64,000 nucleotides of DNA, taken from positions 51,201 through 115,200 of the forward strand of contig CAJQUW010001455.1 of NCBI GenBank assembly GCA_907163375.1. The letters are read 5' to 3'. Positions 29,741-40,850 of the stretch are shown one piece after another. The position numbers were made by a program, and so were the translations under genes. The notes beneath the pieces were generated by a model that was not told the DNA's origin, made no database searches, and worked only from the letters and a program-made list of their open reading frames with translations. The DNA is from Prostheceraeus crozeri. Lineage: Eukaryota; Platyhelminthes; Polycladida; Euryleptidae. Each line of letters opens with the position of its first letter. The stretch's first letter is position 1.

Positions 29741-29799
29741 TGTGTGGCGATCAGCTGATGACGTAATACCCATCATCCAAATCTTTAAATCCGTCTATC

Positions 29800-30935
29800 T
29801 CCGGTTCTAGTGCTCCGATGGAGCTGGGATTCACCATTTACTTGTAGAATTTGATGCTGAATCCGAATCTGCCCTCCATTTTCCCATCAGATGCTTCGTT
29901 TGGCTCTACAGCCCACAGCCATCGCAAAAATTCTGTCGTTTTTCGGAAAAATGAAGAAAAAGTTTTTCTCTCCGATGGCTTTAAAATTCACCATATACAT
30001 GCAGAATTGTACGCTGATACCGAATCTGAAATCCGTTTTGCTCTCCGATGCTTCGTTTTGGCTCTACAGGCCACAGCCATCGCAAAAGTTCTAACTGTGT
30101 CGTTTTTCGGAAAAATGAAGAAAAATTTCTTCTCGCCGATTGAGCTGGAAATCATACCACAGATGTAGAATTTGAACTGATTCCAAATCTGGTCTCAGAT
30201 CTACCATTGGAGCAGCCGTTTTGAGGCTACAGCCCAAAACGTCCAAAATTCTAACTCTGTCGTTTTTCGCCAATCTCCCAAAATCTTAAATGGCGTCTCA
30301 CATCTAAACGAAGACAGATATGAACAAGCCATTTCTTGTAATGAATTTGTCTCACTCTTGGCTTTCAAACGAGCTATTGCACGACTTTCTACGATCACTA
30401 GAACCAAAATTGGAAGATCGGTGCCGAGGGGGGGCGACGTCAGCGAAAATTTTTTCTCTCAGATTGAGCTGCAAATACACCATTTCAATGTAGAATTTGA
30501 CGCTGATTCCAAATCTGAAATCCGTTTTGCTCTCCGATGCTTCGTTTTGGCTCTACATCCCACAGCTATCGCAAAAATTGTAACTCTGTCGTTTTTCGGA
30601 AAAATTAAGAAAAATTTTTTCTCGCCGATTGAGCTGGAAATTACACCACAGATGTAGAATTTGACGCTGATTCCAAATCTGGTCTCAGATCTACCATTGG
30701 AGCAGCCGTTTAGACGCTAGAGCCCAAAACATCCCACATTCGCCGTTAACTCTGTCGTTTTTCGCCAATCTCCCAAATCTTAAATGGCGTCTCACATCTA
30801 AACGAAGACAGATATGAACAAGCCGTTTCTTACAGTGAATTTGTCTCACTCTTAGCTTTCAAACGAGCTACTGCAAGACTTTCTACGATCTCTAGAACCA
30901 AAGTTGGAAGAACGCTGCCGAGGGGGGGACGTCCA
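29800..30935. repeat. Degenerate tandem repeats, ~170-bp and ~490-bp periods
   Basis: TCGTTTTTCGGAAAAATGAAG, TTCTCGCCGATTGAGCTGGAAAT and ACCATTGGAGCAGCCGTTT recur. A block at about 30100-30430 repeats at about 30590-30930. Open frames here repeat the same peptides in different copies and look incidental. Confidence 0.8.
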
Positions 30936-31104
30936 AGTTTGTTCACCCAACTTTTGACGAGAAACACGATGGGAGCGGCCTGGCCGGCACACCACGCCAG
31001 CCTGGCCGGCACACCACGACACCTTGGAGAGCGCACCACGAACAACTCGCAACTCTCCGTGCCAGAGGGGGGGCGCCGGTCGGGTGTTCGCCGTTTTATT
31101 ACTA

Positions 31105-31851
31105 CTACCCTTCATGCTTTGAAATATCAGTGTAACTGACGGCGAGGCGATGGACACAAGTAAAGTCCCACACAAGTGGTTTCTCGCCTTTCCAGGCGAG
31201 GAGGGACGCTCCATCCGGCTGCTTGCCGTCGTTTCGAGAGAGGCCATGAGGTTCAAGGGTGGCTGGCACCTCGGCGGTCTTCATGGCTCGGAGGATGATG
31301 TCGTTGCCAAGTCGATGTCTGGCGTGCCGACTCCTTTTCTTATTGCAGACGAGGGCATGCTGTGCCGATCGCTCCACCTCAGCGCCACACACACACGTGT
31401 GAGCAGCACAAACAGGTGCACCGAGTCGTAGAGCGCTGGCAGTCGAAAACTGCTCGTCCGACAGTCGAAGCCCGAGATTCCCGGAAGGCAGGGCATTGAG
31501 CCAATCCCCAGCACCCGGAGCACGACAACCATGGAGGCGGGAGATGGTAACCTGGTCGGCGTCATCCAGGAGAATGGTGAAGTGGCGGTCGACGATTCTG
31601 GCGAGCACGGGCTGCAGGAGGCTCATCCAAGGAGAGTTCACGCCAAGAGGCACTCGCTTCCTCGGCATAGGAGAAGGGCGTAGCTCCCAGGATGCAGGTC
31701 GACAACGGAGTGGAGGCGTGGACGGAGGCGAGGTACGCACATAAAGCCGTGGCCAAAGGTGGTGGGATTCCGAGGCCGCCATCACGACAGGGAAGGCAGG
31801 CCTGCCGCCACCTCGCGTCGTTGAGGGAGGTGTTCGTCACGTCGGTAAGGG
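31105..31851 (-). pseudogene. RT element, 3' part: Cys/His knuckle and restriction-like endonuclease
   Basis: Reading on the minus strand from the insertion point, the protein continues from the RT part at 38894-37964. It shows QACLPCRDGGLGI, CVCGAEVERSAQHALVC (zinc-knuckle-like), RHRLGNDIILRAMK, and KQPDGASLLAWKGEKPLVWD, which fits a PD-(D/E)XK-type nuclease core. This order, RT then knuckle then nuclease, is the pattern of site-specific non-LTR elements with restriction-like endonucleases, though the exact clade is not assigned. The frame shifts between two registers near 31780. The C-terminus beyond 31105 is lost in repeats. Confidence 0.7.
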
Positions 31852-31869
31852 ACCCCAGTGAATCGAAAC

Positions 31870-32100
31870 TTATAAATCTTCCAAGAAACTTACAAGATCT
31901 TAGAAGATTTGCAAGATTGGACTGTTATCTTGGAAGATTTGTAAGATAGGTCTGTTGTCTTGGAAGATTAGCCTGAAAGATCTTAGAAGATATGTCTGGG
32001 AACTGAAACTTGGAAGATTGGCAAGATAGAACTGTTATCTTGGAAGATTGACCTGTAAGATCTTATAAGATATGTCTGGGAACTGAAACTTGGAAATTTG
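31870..32100. repeat. Subterminal repeats, left end of the 6.1-kb transposon
   Basis: TTATCTTGGAAGATT-type units repeated about five to six times, inverse of the array at the other end. Confidence 0.8.
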
Positions 32101-32459
32101 GTAATACCACAGCGCCAGAGGAAGGACCCCGCAGCATCCGCAGTTGCGGGAAGCGCAAAATAATTTCATTAAGTTGAAGTTTATGAATTACTTATAAAAA
32201 AATTATGTAGAACTTTCAATGTGATCTGTGAACTTGTGTAGTGATCATCAGGGGCAACAACCGGCCCCGCTGTCCCCGCGCTGACTTAAGTTGCGAACTA
32301 TAAGAATGCTTGCATGCATAGAATTGAGATCAGTTTTTAGTCAATTGGTGCTGCTTCTTCTTGCTATTTCGGCTAAAACGCTTGTTATTTCTTTTATTGG
32401 ATAATACTCAACCCTACATATTTAAAAACGATGTTCTTGGTCACTTTAGTATCTAGTAA

Positions 32460-32777
32460 AATCAAGAATACGAAGTCAATGATCAAATCAGGAAATGGGA
32501 GCAATGTAAGTACTGCGTACTATACAAGTCTCATTATAGGACAAGTCAAACATTCAGAGCAGAAGCTATTCGGTTTGACAAAGACAAAACCCCATTATTA
32601 TTGTGTTCATGGGTTTGCAGGAAGCAGTCCAGGCGCATTAAAAATAAGTATGACGCATTCTATTCAGGTCACGTATGTTGCTACACTACCGTCATCGATC
32701 AACCAGTTCTCCGCACTGCTGTTAACACGTTAACAGTGACAGCTTATGAGCAACGCATAAAGGAGCAGCGTGCATGA
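32460..32777 (+). other. Open frame of 105 codons without ATG, uncertain exon
   Basis: Cys-containing (CKYCVLYK, then HVCCYTTVIDQP) with high Lys, Arg and Tyr. It might be an internal exon of the transposon's gene. No acceptor or donor is convincing and no domain is recognised. Confidence 0.25.
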
Positions 32778-34905
32778 TTCGGTTGTCAGTAACATCACCA
32801 GTGCTGTGACTGAGAAGTTTCTATTGCGTTGTCTACATTGCGGATTGTTTCAATTACTGTACAGAGATCAATTCATGCTATTCGATGTTTATACTGCTTT
32901 CTCAGGAACATTGATACGGACTTTGGTTGATGTTGTCCTGAGTTTCTTCAAATTTCTCATCGTCGCTGAAGGAATTTAAGGACGCGAGGAACTGATGAAA
33001 TTGCCACTCACATGATTCCTTGCAATTGAAATGTGGAGTCAAAGCTGAATTTCATCTACCGTGGTAAATTGAATGATCCAATTCCAGATCAAAGGTAAGA
33101 ACATTTCACTGTGTCATAATTTACGCGTCCAACTAGGCCCTATGACAGATCCATAAATTAAGAGCTGTCTTAAAAGTCTCAACTACAACGGAATTGTAAA
33201 TCAAATGCTATTTAGATTTTATGACTCTGACTCTGACTGCGATAGGTAGAATGGCATACTTTGCTTCGTGCAAAAATACAGCCACGTCGTCCCCTTGAAC
33301 TTCATGACTCGAAGAATGAATTGTCATTTTTCAACCTTTTCCCATCATAGATGCGTTCGAAAATTAGGTGGACCCCGTAAATTTAAGGCTAAAGTAAGAT
33401 AAAGTTGAGGGTATTATCAATCTTCCTATTGAGGGCCCATAGATGGCTGGTGACAAGATATGAACAGATCGACAATGAAAATTTGGTGCTTACTGGTTAT
33501 CTCCCCCTCACGATTTCAAATTTGTTTGAAATCTGTAAAAATGAATCAATCATCACAAAACTTAAAGTGCGCATAGGTGAGGACATTTGCTATCCATATA
33601 GGCATACCAAAATTTATGCCATTCGGACAAATACTTTTTGAATTAGGAACGATAACTTGAGGTGTAGCGATGGCAGAAGTTTAATCCGACTTCTCCTGAC
33701 CTGATATATAGCACTTGAAGTCAACAAAGTCATTTCGTGACAACTCGTGAAGTGATAATGACCAGATCGCATCGCTTACACTAATATAGAAATAGAAATA
33801 TATTTTCGCCAATACAATCACTGTACAAGATTCATGTACAAAAAGCGTAAACATATGTGCATGTGCATATTATATTCAAGAGAAGTACATTAGATATATT
33901 GTACCAGCGACTGTAGAGAGTGAACGGTACTAGAGCAATGTAGGCAGTAGAAACCTAGTCCCGCTGAGAGAAGTCCGATGTCAATCCACATTTCACACAA
34001 ACGTCGGAAGAATATATCGCAATAAAAGTATGAGTCATGTATGCATGAACCCTAAATGCAGGGTCTAAACTAATTTATGCATTTGTAGAGTACATGAAGA
34101 TCGGTTTAGAACAGTAAAAAGTACAGTACATTGCATAATATGCAGTTGGATCGATTCGGGATATCAGGCAATTAAGGTAAAATTTGTAAATAATGGTGGA
34201 CAATTTGATATCCTTTCGAGTATTTTACCCAGTGAGCATATTTCTAACATTTTTAAGAATATTTTGTTCTACTGACTTTTCTGATATATTTCGGTAATGT
34301 ATTCCACTCTGTGGCACCGGAAAAGTCAAAATTTTTTTTGACCTAGGCAAGTTCTGTAATATTGTATAGGAAAATTGATGGCATTTCTTTCCGTGCATGT
34401 TCCATCAAATTTATATTTACAAATACTTTTCAAAGATAAGGGCAGCCTATCATTTTCATATTTGAGCTTGTGACATATGCTGAGAACCTTATAACGATAC
34501 ATGCGATTAACTCCTAGAAAACTCTCAAAAACACTTAAATGAAAATTTAGGTGAGGGTTCTATGTGATGGCGAGTTCTATTCGAGAAAATGCGGTAGTCA
34601 AGCGAAAAAAGTTAACATAGCATGTTCATGAATAGAAATACATAAACATATTTAAATGCGCATAATATCATTGTATCTCTTGGTTTCCTGTAAATATCAA
34701 CATGGTTTGTATTATTTTCATTTTTGAGTAAATAATAATGAATGCATGCAGGTTGAGGTAACTAGGTTATTAAAATGTAATGAAGGGGGCCCAAGTTGGA
34801 ATTTACGATAGATTCCTTTAGAACCTCATGCTAGAATTAAAGCATTAATTAGGTTACAAGTAACATCTACATTAAGTTTTCAAAATTCTAAAATACAAAT
34901 GTTCA
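32778..34905. other. Transposon interior without recognisable gene
   Basis: A possible short exon ends at GATCAAAG/GTAAGAAC (33094). Otherwise AT-rich sequence with only short frames. Confidence 0.3.
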
Positions 34906-34928
34906 GTCCACTTTCTGCGCTTTTTACA

Positions 34929-36126
34929 GGGGAAATGGAAAAGAAGAGAGGAACATTGGAGGGGAAGCTAGATGACAACGACGACACTATTAGGAGCTTC
35001 GGCTTCCTCGATTCCTCAGGGGAACACTATCCGAACCAGAAATAGATGCACAGTCTCTTGGAACAGATGAGGAGCCACTGAGAAATCCTGATACAGAGGT
35101 ATGTTTTAGTCATAGAAAAAAGATAATTAGACTATGATGAAGGGACATCAATTCATTTTCAGCGAAATTAAATCTGCTCCTGATGCCTACTCTTTAAAAA
35201 TAAAAGTTGAGAATCTTGTATGCGGCATATTCTTGAACTGTGGAAAATCTAGGTTTATTTGTTTGCGATAGAGTAACTAGGAACATATTACAATTCCGTG
35301 CACATTACTTTAAAGTATGGATGTGTGTTTGAGACTAAGAATACATTAATTTTCAATTATTTGTACAAGTGATGCGTTACAATTGTTTCTTGTTATACTG
35401 TTATATTGTGATGTTACTTGAAACTTGATAAATGTTAAATGCACACTCCTGCTGGCGTATTTTGCAGGCACTATGTACTAACAATCAAATTCTTCTTGAA
35501 ATAAGGGAAATGAAGATCTTTTTGGAGGACATGAATAAGCGGATGGCTTCATTGGAAAAAGAAAATAGTAAGTTGTTAGTGTGAGCTGTATAACTACAGT
35601 GTAATTTAGTCACAGTGAGTTACAGTATACACATGTGCATGTAATTTCTCAAAACACCAGTTTTTTATATACTTTTATTGCGTACGATAGAAAGAATTAA
35701 ATACATTACTTTCTCTCGATGGTTGACTTAAATTAATCACGGACAATTGATCTTATCTTACAGAAGCGAAAGGAAGCATCAAGACACTTGGTTCAAGTTC
35801 AAGACGAGACATCAAGTTCTTCAGCGGGGCCTGTAGTAAGTTAAAAGGCCGTACTGAATGAAACTAGCCTCTTTGTTCATAACTGCAGACTTCGCTCATC
35901 ATTTAAAACTTAAAACTGCATCACATGCAATATTTCATCTTTCAGATTTTTAATGGAACGGATTTGATGTCCATCAGGGCGAATAGGCCCAGCATATTCG
36001 CCCTCCGAATTGCGGAGGAAATGTTCTGGGAGGATGAGCTAAAGACCAAGATAATATCTCCTTAAAGAAAGAGCCATGATGGGAGGCAGCCATTTGAGGA
36101 CGATAACAGACTGAAAATTATGAAAA
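34929..36126 (+). pseudogene. Decayed BEN-domain-like gene inside the transposon
   Basis: Candidate exons with good splice signals are: 34929-35098 (TTTTACAG to GTATGT, acidic, with a frameshift); 35469-35569 (coiled coil, EIREMKIFLEDMNKRMASLE, donor GTAAGT); 35772-35841 (KRKEASRHLVQVQDETSSSS); and 35946-36126. The last has RPSIFALRIAEEMFWEDELKTKI then, after a TAA at 36063, RKSHDGRQPFEDDNRLK. This matches the rhythm of BEN domains, which bind DNA. The in-frame stop and phase mismatches suggest decay. A terminal exon may be 37207-37319. Confidence 0.4.
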
Positions 36127-37206
36127 GTAAGGGATTTATCTTTCTAAACGCGGTAACGTGCCATCCATGTGGAATTTCCCATGTGTTTGTTCTCGTGTTT
36201 CTATTGTGTGATAATTCGTATTTGTATGTCCCATATATATTATTTGAGGAACAATCGGGATCGTCTCTCTGAAAGATGCCGATCATGGTATATAAGGTGC
36301 AATTCATATAACGAGTAAATACAGATTTCGATAAAAAATCATTAGGACCATTTATTCCATTTAGGGAACAAGATCTCTTGTCAGTCGATGAGACACTGTA
36401 CATCAATGTTTACGCAATAGAAATGAGAGAACGGTGATAATGAACATGTCGCTTATCTCTGTATCGTGGCGGCAAAGAATAGAATCTCGTCAGAGGATTT
36501 TGAGATTTCCTGTCGAATGTGGATATTTCACCGAAATTCGTGCATGCATCCTCAGGTCAAAGGTAAGATAGCCGGAATACTGTATACATGTACATACATG
36601 TATACTCACTGGTTGAATGAAGTGAACATTCGCCGAAAGAATCAATTCTAACTCCGAGTATCACCCAAGATTATGAAAACAATTATATATCATAGAACGA
36701 TTTTGGTGTGGCCATGCTCAAGATTTTATTAGAACATGATTCATATTATCATCGGACATATGTACTATGATACCATGGGAACTTAAATTAATTACTGAGA
36801 GATATCTCACTTGTATGCATGCATAGTGCGTGATATCACAATATAGGTACAATAATAAATTAAAGTCTTCTCATTGCCTCCTAATGTTAGATCAAATTAT
36901 CTCCAATTCAGTGTTTTTCATTCCATCAAAAACAATCCCATGCATGCGTATAGAAGAAAAAATTCGCACCACTGTAGCCTTGGCAAATCTGAAAATGACA
37001 ATGCGATCAATACTTACATCATCTTTCCTACGTTTGTTAAAAAGCACTTAGTTCAACCATTTAAGAATGAAAATTTTCTTCACAATCAAAGCAAAGTCAC
37101 TCTCCTTTGATACGATTCGTTATAAATCTCACACTGTTCATCTATCCTATACGCATGGTACAACATTTTTTTCACCTATAAATTATTTCCTGATTATCTT
37201 TTTCAG

Positions 37207-37319
37207 AGGCCATAACTTTAAGATTTCGCAATGGACCCACCTGGGAAGAGGCAAAGTCTGTCGTAAATCAGCGAGGCTTGGATCTGAGGAGAAAAGAAAA
37301 ACCAGAAAGACGATCTTGA
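37207..37319 (+). other. Possible terminal exon of the BEN-like gene
   Basis: Follows CTTTTTCAG and encodes FRNGPTWEEAKSVVNQRGLDL then a basic tail and stop. The coding look is fair; the link to upstream exons is inferred. Confidence 0.3.
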
Positions 37320-37493
37320 TTAATCACATATTCTGACATACCTGTCAAATACATGTTTTCAATACATGCATCTATGTGTTACCTGTCATTCCTTTTGATT
37401 TTATAGCCAAGCAGATGCGTTAAACCAAACTAATGCACAACTGGTGCATTCACAGTTTTATCTCTGTATATATACATTTGGCCAGTTGATTTT

Positions 37494-37660
37494 TTTGTAT
37501 TATGGAAGATATCAATAATGTTTCGTCTACAAGAGCAGCAAGAAGGATTTCTAAATTTACGGTACATGCATAAAGACATGCTTGCTTATTGCTGAGTCAT
37601 TTTTGAAATTCTTCATGTTGCTGTTGTAGACGAAACATTGATATTTTCCATAATACAAGG
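37494..37660. repeat. Inverted repeat hairpin
   Basis: TTGTATTATGGAAGATATCAA... near 37494 returns inverted as ...TTGATATTTTCCATAATACAA near 37660, stem of about 40 bp with mismatches and a loop of about 75 bp. Confidence 0.75.
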
Positions 37661-37664
37661 CAAT

Positions 37665-37880
37665 CAACAGACTAATCTTCCAAGATAGCAAACTAATCTT
37701 CTAAGATAACAGACTAATCTTCCAAGATAACGGGCTAATCTTCCAAGATAACGGGTTAATCTTCCAAGATAACAGGCTAATCTTCCAAGATAACAGACTA
37801 ATCTTCCAAGATAACAGACTAATCTTCCAAGATAACAGACTAATCTTCCAAGATAACGGACCTATCTTCCAAGTTTCTTC
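37665..37880. repeat. Subterminal repeats, right end of the 6.1-kb transposon
   Basis: About ten copies of a 20-bp unit ACAGACTAATCTTCCAAGAT with minor changes. Open frames over it are artefacts of the repeat. Confidence 0.9.
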
Positions 37881-37963
37881 TAAGATTTCTACTAAGTCTT
37901 GCAAAGACATGGCAGTAAATCTTAAAAGAAGCTTAGAAGATTTGTAAGTCTCGATTCACTGGG

Positions 37964-39060
37964 ACGCTCTCAAACAACGGTCGATGTCACCAATGAGTTC
38001 GGGGGCCAAAAACGTCGGTGCAGTCCTAAACGTGTACAAAAATTTTGGCACAGCCAAGCAGTTCTTCAACAAAAAGAATGCATCATGATGGTGAAGGATG
38101 CTCAAACGTTTGCGAAAATTAGAAAACACTTGTATCTGGGAGGAGAGAGTACTGCACATAGCAACGTTTCCAATAGGGCTACCAAGAACTGACATTTGGT
38201 CTTTTGTGGTCTCACAAATATCAGGACATACATGACGGAAGGAACTAAGGATTTCTTGACGTACATGGGAATCAGGATCGCAAATAAAAATCTCACATTT
38301 GGATGGATTTAAATGCAAGCCCAGCATCTCAGTTGCAGCTTTAAAGGCAGAAAAATCTCCTAAGACTGTACACCAGTGGTCACCTAGAGTAGCGTCATCA
38401 ATATAGCCAATGTGGAAGCGAGATTTCAGACGGTAAAGATCTTTATTAAGGCCTAAACAGAAGCCAAAAACGGCTAAGGGGTCGCCTTGCTGAAATCCTT
38501 CGGATGAGGAAAACGTTTCGTCACCAAAACTTAAAATGGAGTCATTTTCATATGACAATGTAAAAAAGGGCAAAATTTCAGGAGCCTCCTCAGATATGCG
38601 AAAAGCAACGTGGTCTCGGCGCATTGTGTTAAACGCATTAGAAAAGTCAAGCTTAACAATAACATCGCCGGGGTTTGCCTTTTCTACGAAACTCCGTGAA
38701 GCATGAACAGCGGCTTCAGCACCACCCGGCACACCAAAACCGGTATGGTTAGGTGAAAAGGCGCCTGAAAAATGTTTGCTTACAGTACGCGTAGCACATT
38801 TGGCACATAACCGTCGAACAGTCTCGCCCACGGCAATAGGGCGCACACCACCTTCTTTCTTATTAAACGCCGTGACTGCGGCTCCAAAAAGCACAGGTTG
38901 AACAGATGAGGGGACATTCCCGGCAAGAATACAATTTACAATATCAGTAAGAGAAGCCTCAAAAAGACCTTTAGCGTCACATGCTCTGGCTGAAAGGGCA
39001 TCCTTGAGGTGTTGGGGACGCAGCCCGGAGATGCCGCCGGAGGATCTAAGCTTGAAGGAG
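37964..39060 (-). pseudogene. RT element, reverse-transcriptase domain
   Basis: Reading on the minus strand, LRSSGGISGLRPQHLKDALS opens the domain (about 39030). RPIAVGETVRRL, VKLDFSNAFNTMRRDHV (catalytic Asp), GFQQGDPLAVFGFCLGL and GYIDDATLG (the YxDD pair) follow. The catalytic residues are intact from 38894 to the transposon border, where the frame ends by chance in the inserted TIR. A stop or frameshift near 39065 separates it from the upstream part. The family is common in marine invertebrate genomes from memory of its motifs; no clade name is claimed. Confidence 0.85.
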
Positions 39061-39061
39061 T

Positions 39062-39814
39062 CTACAGCCGAACGGACTTCCTACGCGTCGATTTGAAGAG
39101 GAGGTACGTCAGTAACGGGGAACGCCTTCCGGTTGGTGGGTCGAGGGGGTGTTTCTGTCGAAGTTTCTGGAGTGTCTCGGTGTTGAAAGGGGCTATGGAG
39201 TCGGAGCTACTGACGAGTCGAACCGCGCCCTTTACGTCACCGTCGTCCAGCTTCCTAGAAACAAGGGCAGACAACCGGGAATCCCTGTTCCTCGCATTCC
39301 TGCTTCCCGTCTTATGTGAATCAACAGGAGTGGCGAGGGACAACAAGTCGGAGGATGACAGAAAAGCGGAACATTGTTTATTAACAAGGGAGGCCAGGGA
39401 CTTTCCACGGCGGTGACCGCCTCTATCAGGCTGTTTCAGGCACAAAGATGGCGCCAACAAGAGACGACGCCAATGGGAAGGCATACAGTCCTTCAATGTG
39501 AGTGCCCACTGGACACGAGCACCTCGAGGCACGAATCTAAGGATGCGACCTTTAACAGAACGAATATCGGTCAAAATGCTTGCAGAATTGGGATTATTAC
39601 AGGGTTGACTAGGATTAGCAGTCTCATACAACGGGACTTTTACCTGAGGTGTAGAAGACGAGGGGGGAGGTTCATCCGACATTTGACAACGAGAGTCAAG
39701 TGGGCCATGAACGAAAAAGCGGCCGCACTTGCGAAGGCGGACCTCCTTACTACAGGAAGGGCAGCAAGCCCGGCGATCTTCCTCCTTCGTCTCAGGCATA
39801 TCAGACAGAAGCAC
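39062..39814 (-). pseudogene. RT element, N-terminal part with zinc knuckle
   Basis: The 250-codon frame starts near a Cys cluster (CCPSCSKEVRLRKCGRFFVHG), then FVPRGARVQWALTLKDC and SRKLDDGDVKGAVRLVSS, which precede the RT domain in this element family. It ends by a frameshift about 20 codons before the RT frame resumes. Together with 39060-37964 and 31851-31105 it forms one minus-strand element. Confidence 0.7.
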
Positions 39815-40850
39815 AAAATAGTGACCAACGAAATATCAGGCAAAGAAACACGCTCCAAACAGGCTAAGAAGGGCAGACTGAAATCCCCAGAGGAACAACC
39901 AGAACCAACGAACAACACTAGGAAATAGAAAAAAGCAGCAACCCTTCCTGGAGGGCTACTATAAAATAAATGGAGAAAAAATAAAGGAACAAAATGGACC
40001 AAAGTCCCAGGAAACCGGCGATGGTTGGATGGCCCGACGGACAGTGATCGCTAAGCGAGTCCACCCGCGCACCCCAGTAACCAGAAAAAAACAAGAACTT
40101 ACTCACTCCCTGAAGATACACGCCGCAAAAAAAGGGTAGAGTATACAGGGAAGCACACAGGCGAGGCCCTAGCCCTCGATAGTCGGAGGAAGACAAACGA
40201 AAAAGGCTGAACAGACAAACTAGGAAGAAGTAAGACAAACAGAGAACTGGGAGAGGCAAACGAAACCAGATGTATATTAAAATAATGAGAGAAATAGAAA
40301 AGAAAAGTGGAGAGCAAGAACAATAAGGTAGTGGGCAAGAACACAAACTCTACCTACACGGAGAGATACCAAAAACACCAGAGACAACCGGACGAAACAG
40401 ACGACAACCTCAGAAAAGCAGTAGACACACCCTAAGAAGCGGACGAACACAGATACCTTTGAGGGGCAAGCGGGTGACCAATCTCCTCCGGCCGAAAGCA
40501 GACAGAAAAAGGAAGGAGGACCAGCTACCAGGAACGACAAAAGCAGTTCCGGAGACCTGCCTCCTTCAAGCCCGAAACAGGCACGAAGCACGGAGGAGAG
40601 AGACCAGACGCTTGCAGGAATAAAAAAAACTGACAACTAAGGAAAAAAAGAAGGTAAACCGGTTGAGCAGTCTGCTCGCACAAACGTCCGAAGGCCAACA
40701 AAAGGAGGGAGACCAGCTACCGAGACCAAAGAGGTCAAGGAGACCTGCTGCCCTCAAGAGGTCTGAAGGACCAAACAGGAGGAGCAGACTACCCACGCCG
40801 GAAGCAGGCACGAGCACTAGAAAATAAGCGGCAGACGCACAAAGAAAATT
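39815..40850 (-). other. 5' untranslated part of the RT element, T-poor on the plus strand
   Basis: The plus strand is rich in A, G and C and poor in T. A unit with GACCAGCTACC...GGAGACCTGC...GGCACGA recurs at about 40518-40590 and 40707-40815. Hydrophobic open frames on the minus strand follow from this bias and are not called as genes. Confidence 0.5.

Larger units (their letters stand above)
31854..37963. mobile_element. 6.1-kb DNA transposon with inverted CCCAGTGAATCG ends
   Basis: CCCAGTGAATCGAAACTTATAAATCTTCCAAG-like sequence begins the element, and its inverse ends it (about 32 bp with three mismatches). AC flanks both ends (31852-31853, 37964-37965). Removing the element and one AC rejoins the RT element's reading frame, so the borders are firm. 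Subterminal ATCTTCCAAGATAAC repeats face inwards at both ends (31870-32100, 37665-37880). It carries BEN-like and coiled-coil exons on the plus strand. Superfamily not assigned; CACTA-like subterminal repeats and a short duplication are suggestive only. Confidence 0.8.

Noticed and set aside
29851-30657. Two ~100-codon frames sharing peptides
   Set aside because: Both fall on degenerate tandem repeats and have no start or splice context.
37701-37910. Repetitive 69-codon frame with SWKISLL repeats
   Set aside because: Product of the 20-bp subterminal array of the transposon.
39918-40636. Hydrophobic frames on the minus strand
   Set aside because: Explained by T-poor strand bias and repeats in the 5' region of the RT element.
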